Assembly: GCF_031877795.1 (NCBI RefSeq) | Contig: NC_133954.1 | Location: 9,763,466 to 9,827,465 of the forward strand | Source: Strix aluco | Lineage: Eukaryota; Chordata; Aves; Strigiformes; Strigidae | Length of the DNA: 64,000 bases | Direction: 5' to 3' | Part shown: positions 63,350 to 64,000 of the stretch, in pieces | Numbering within the stretch: position 1 is the stretch's first letter | Layout: each line of letters begins with the position of its first letter | The notes under the pieces: model-generated | What the model saw: the letters and a program-made list of their open reading frames with translations, nothing else | Told to the model about the DNA's origin: nothing | Database searches by the model: none | Made by a program: the position numbers and the translations under genes

Positions 63350-64000
63350 GAAAGCGGCACCGTGCGCAAGTACCCAAACCACAGAATATTGGCAATTCCA
63401 GACGGGGGCGGGGGCTGCCCTGGCCCAAGCCCCGCGGCAGGCTCGTGCCCCGGCTGGGCAGAGGAACCTGCTGGGCTGCCGCTCGCCCGACCCGGCCGCT
63501 CGCGCCGTCGCTCTCCAAAGCCGTTCCACCACGCTCCTCGCGCTCCCACACCCCGTTTTTCCGGCCGTGCCTCCAGCGCGGAGCTTTGGAAACGCGGGCG
63601 CAAGAACAAAACCCCAAGGGCCACCGGATCCTCCACCGGCCGGACAGGCCGGGCCAGGAGGGGCCAAACGCGAGGCACCACGAGCACCCGGCACTTTTTT
63701 GGCAGAAAACGCGCATTTTCCTGCCCATCCAATCAGCGCAGCCCCTCCCACGCGTGCCCTACTTACACCGCACCTCTGACCACCCCGCCCCACCGCCGGG
63801 CCTGCGCGGACTCGCCGGGAAGGCGGCGGGGGAACGCGCCCGCCCCCCCCCCACGTGCGGCGACGCGGGAAACTCCCGCCAGGGCGCGGAAAACGGCGGC
63901 GTGCGCGGTCCCGTGACGTCACATCCGGGGCGCGGCTCCGCGCCGGAAGTCGGGCCGTTGCCTGGCAGCGGTTGCCAGGCGACGGCGGCGGCGTCGGGCC
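63350..64000. promoter_or_regulatory. Right-edge CpG island, expected ODAD4 promoter and possible distal ACLY promoter
   Basis: A CpG-dense island contains a CCAAT box (ccaatcagc, 63729-63737), a perfect CRE TGACGTCA (63914-63921), ETS words (63921-63928 and CCGGAAGT 63943-63950) and RFX X-box sequence (63957-63983). In the conserved order the next gene is ODAD4 (TTC25), on the plus strand. On the minus strand a good donor, GGT|GTAAGTAG, ends a possible exon at about 63767. As I recall, human ACLY also has a distal first exon close to ODAD4. Confidence 0.55.
63971..63983 (+). promoter_or_regulatory. RFX X-box
   Basis: GTTGCC-A-GGCGAC fits the X-box pattern RYYNYY N RRNRAC exactly, and a second GTTGCC half-site lies at 63957-63962. 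X-boxes are the signature of motile and primary cilium gene promoters controlled by RFX2/RFX3. Confidence 0.7.

Noticed and set aside
63323-63916. Coding start of ODAD4 inside the window
   Set aside because: No plus-strand frame in the last 700 bases shows the TPR-type sequence expected for ODAD4. Its coding part must begin beyond 64000.
1-64000. Endogenous retrovirus or other virus-derived sequence
   Set aside because: No gag, pol or env-like segment and no paired terminal repeats were recognised anywhere in the window.

Overview
This is vertebrate nuclear DNA, almost certainly from a bird. It carries six multi-exon protein genes with canonical splice sites, small GC-rich introns in the left half, CpG-island promoters, a CR1-type LINE remnant and MIR-like SINE scraps, and no bacterial or viral gene structure. 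The gene order P3H4 - FKBP10 - NT5C3B - KLHL10 - KLHL11 - ACLY matches the conserved block on human 17q21. I assembled every exon by hand; reading frame carries through every junction. A few exon edges may be off by one base.

Left part (1-13.1 kb): P3H4 (minus) and FKBP10 (plus) are transcribed divergently from a shared 1.6 kb interval. Both encode ER proteins of the collagen lysyl-hydroxylation and folding machinery. FKBP10 then meets NT5C3B tail to tail.

Middle (13.1-32 kb): NT5C3B (minus), a HAD-type 5'-nucleotidase, is head to head with KLHL10 (plus), a testis-type BTB-Kelch CUL3 adaptor. KLHL10 is tail to tail with KLHL11 (minus), also BTB-Kelch, and the two share a near-palindromic pair of poly(A) signals. 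KLHL11 has a long AT-rich 3' UTR of about 4 kb and a CpG-island start.

Right part (32-64 kb): ACLY (minus), ATP-citrate lyase, fills the rest with 27 constitutive coding exons and one 30-nt cassette exon. One of its introns has a GC-AG boundary. Its 5' noncoding exon lies in a CpG island near 62.0 kb with two CCAAT boxes around a GTCACGTG E-box. The right edge (63.3-64.0 kb) is another CpG island with a perfect CRE, ETS sites and an RFX X-box. That is the expected promoter of ODAD4 (TTC25), the ciliary gene next in the conserved order, which would begin just beyond the window.

No unknown multi-gene system was found. The notable items are regulatory and structural: the shared poly(A) element, the cassette exon, the GC-AG intron, the ciliary/metabolic promoter pair, several minisatellites, and small lineage-type in-frame duplications in P3H4 and KLHL11.
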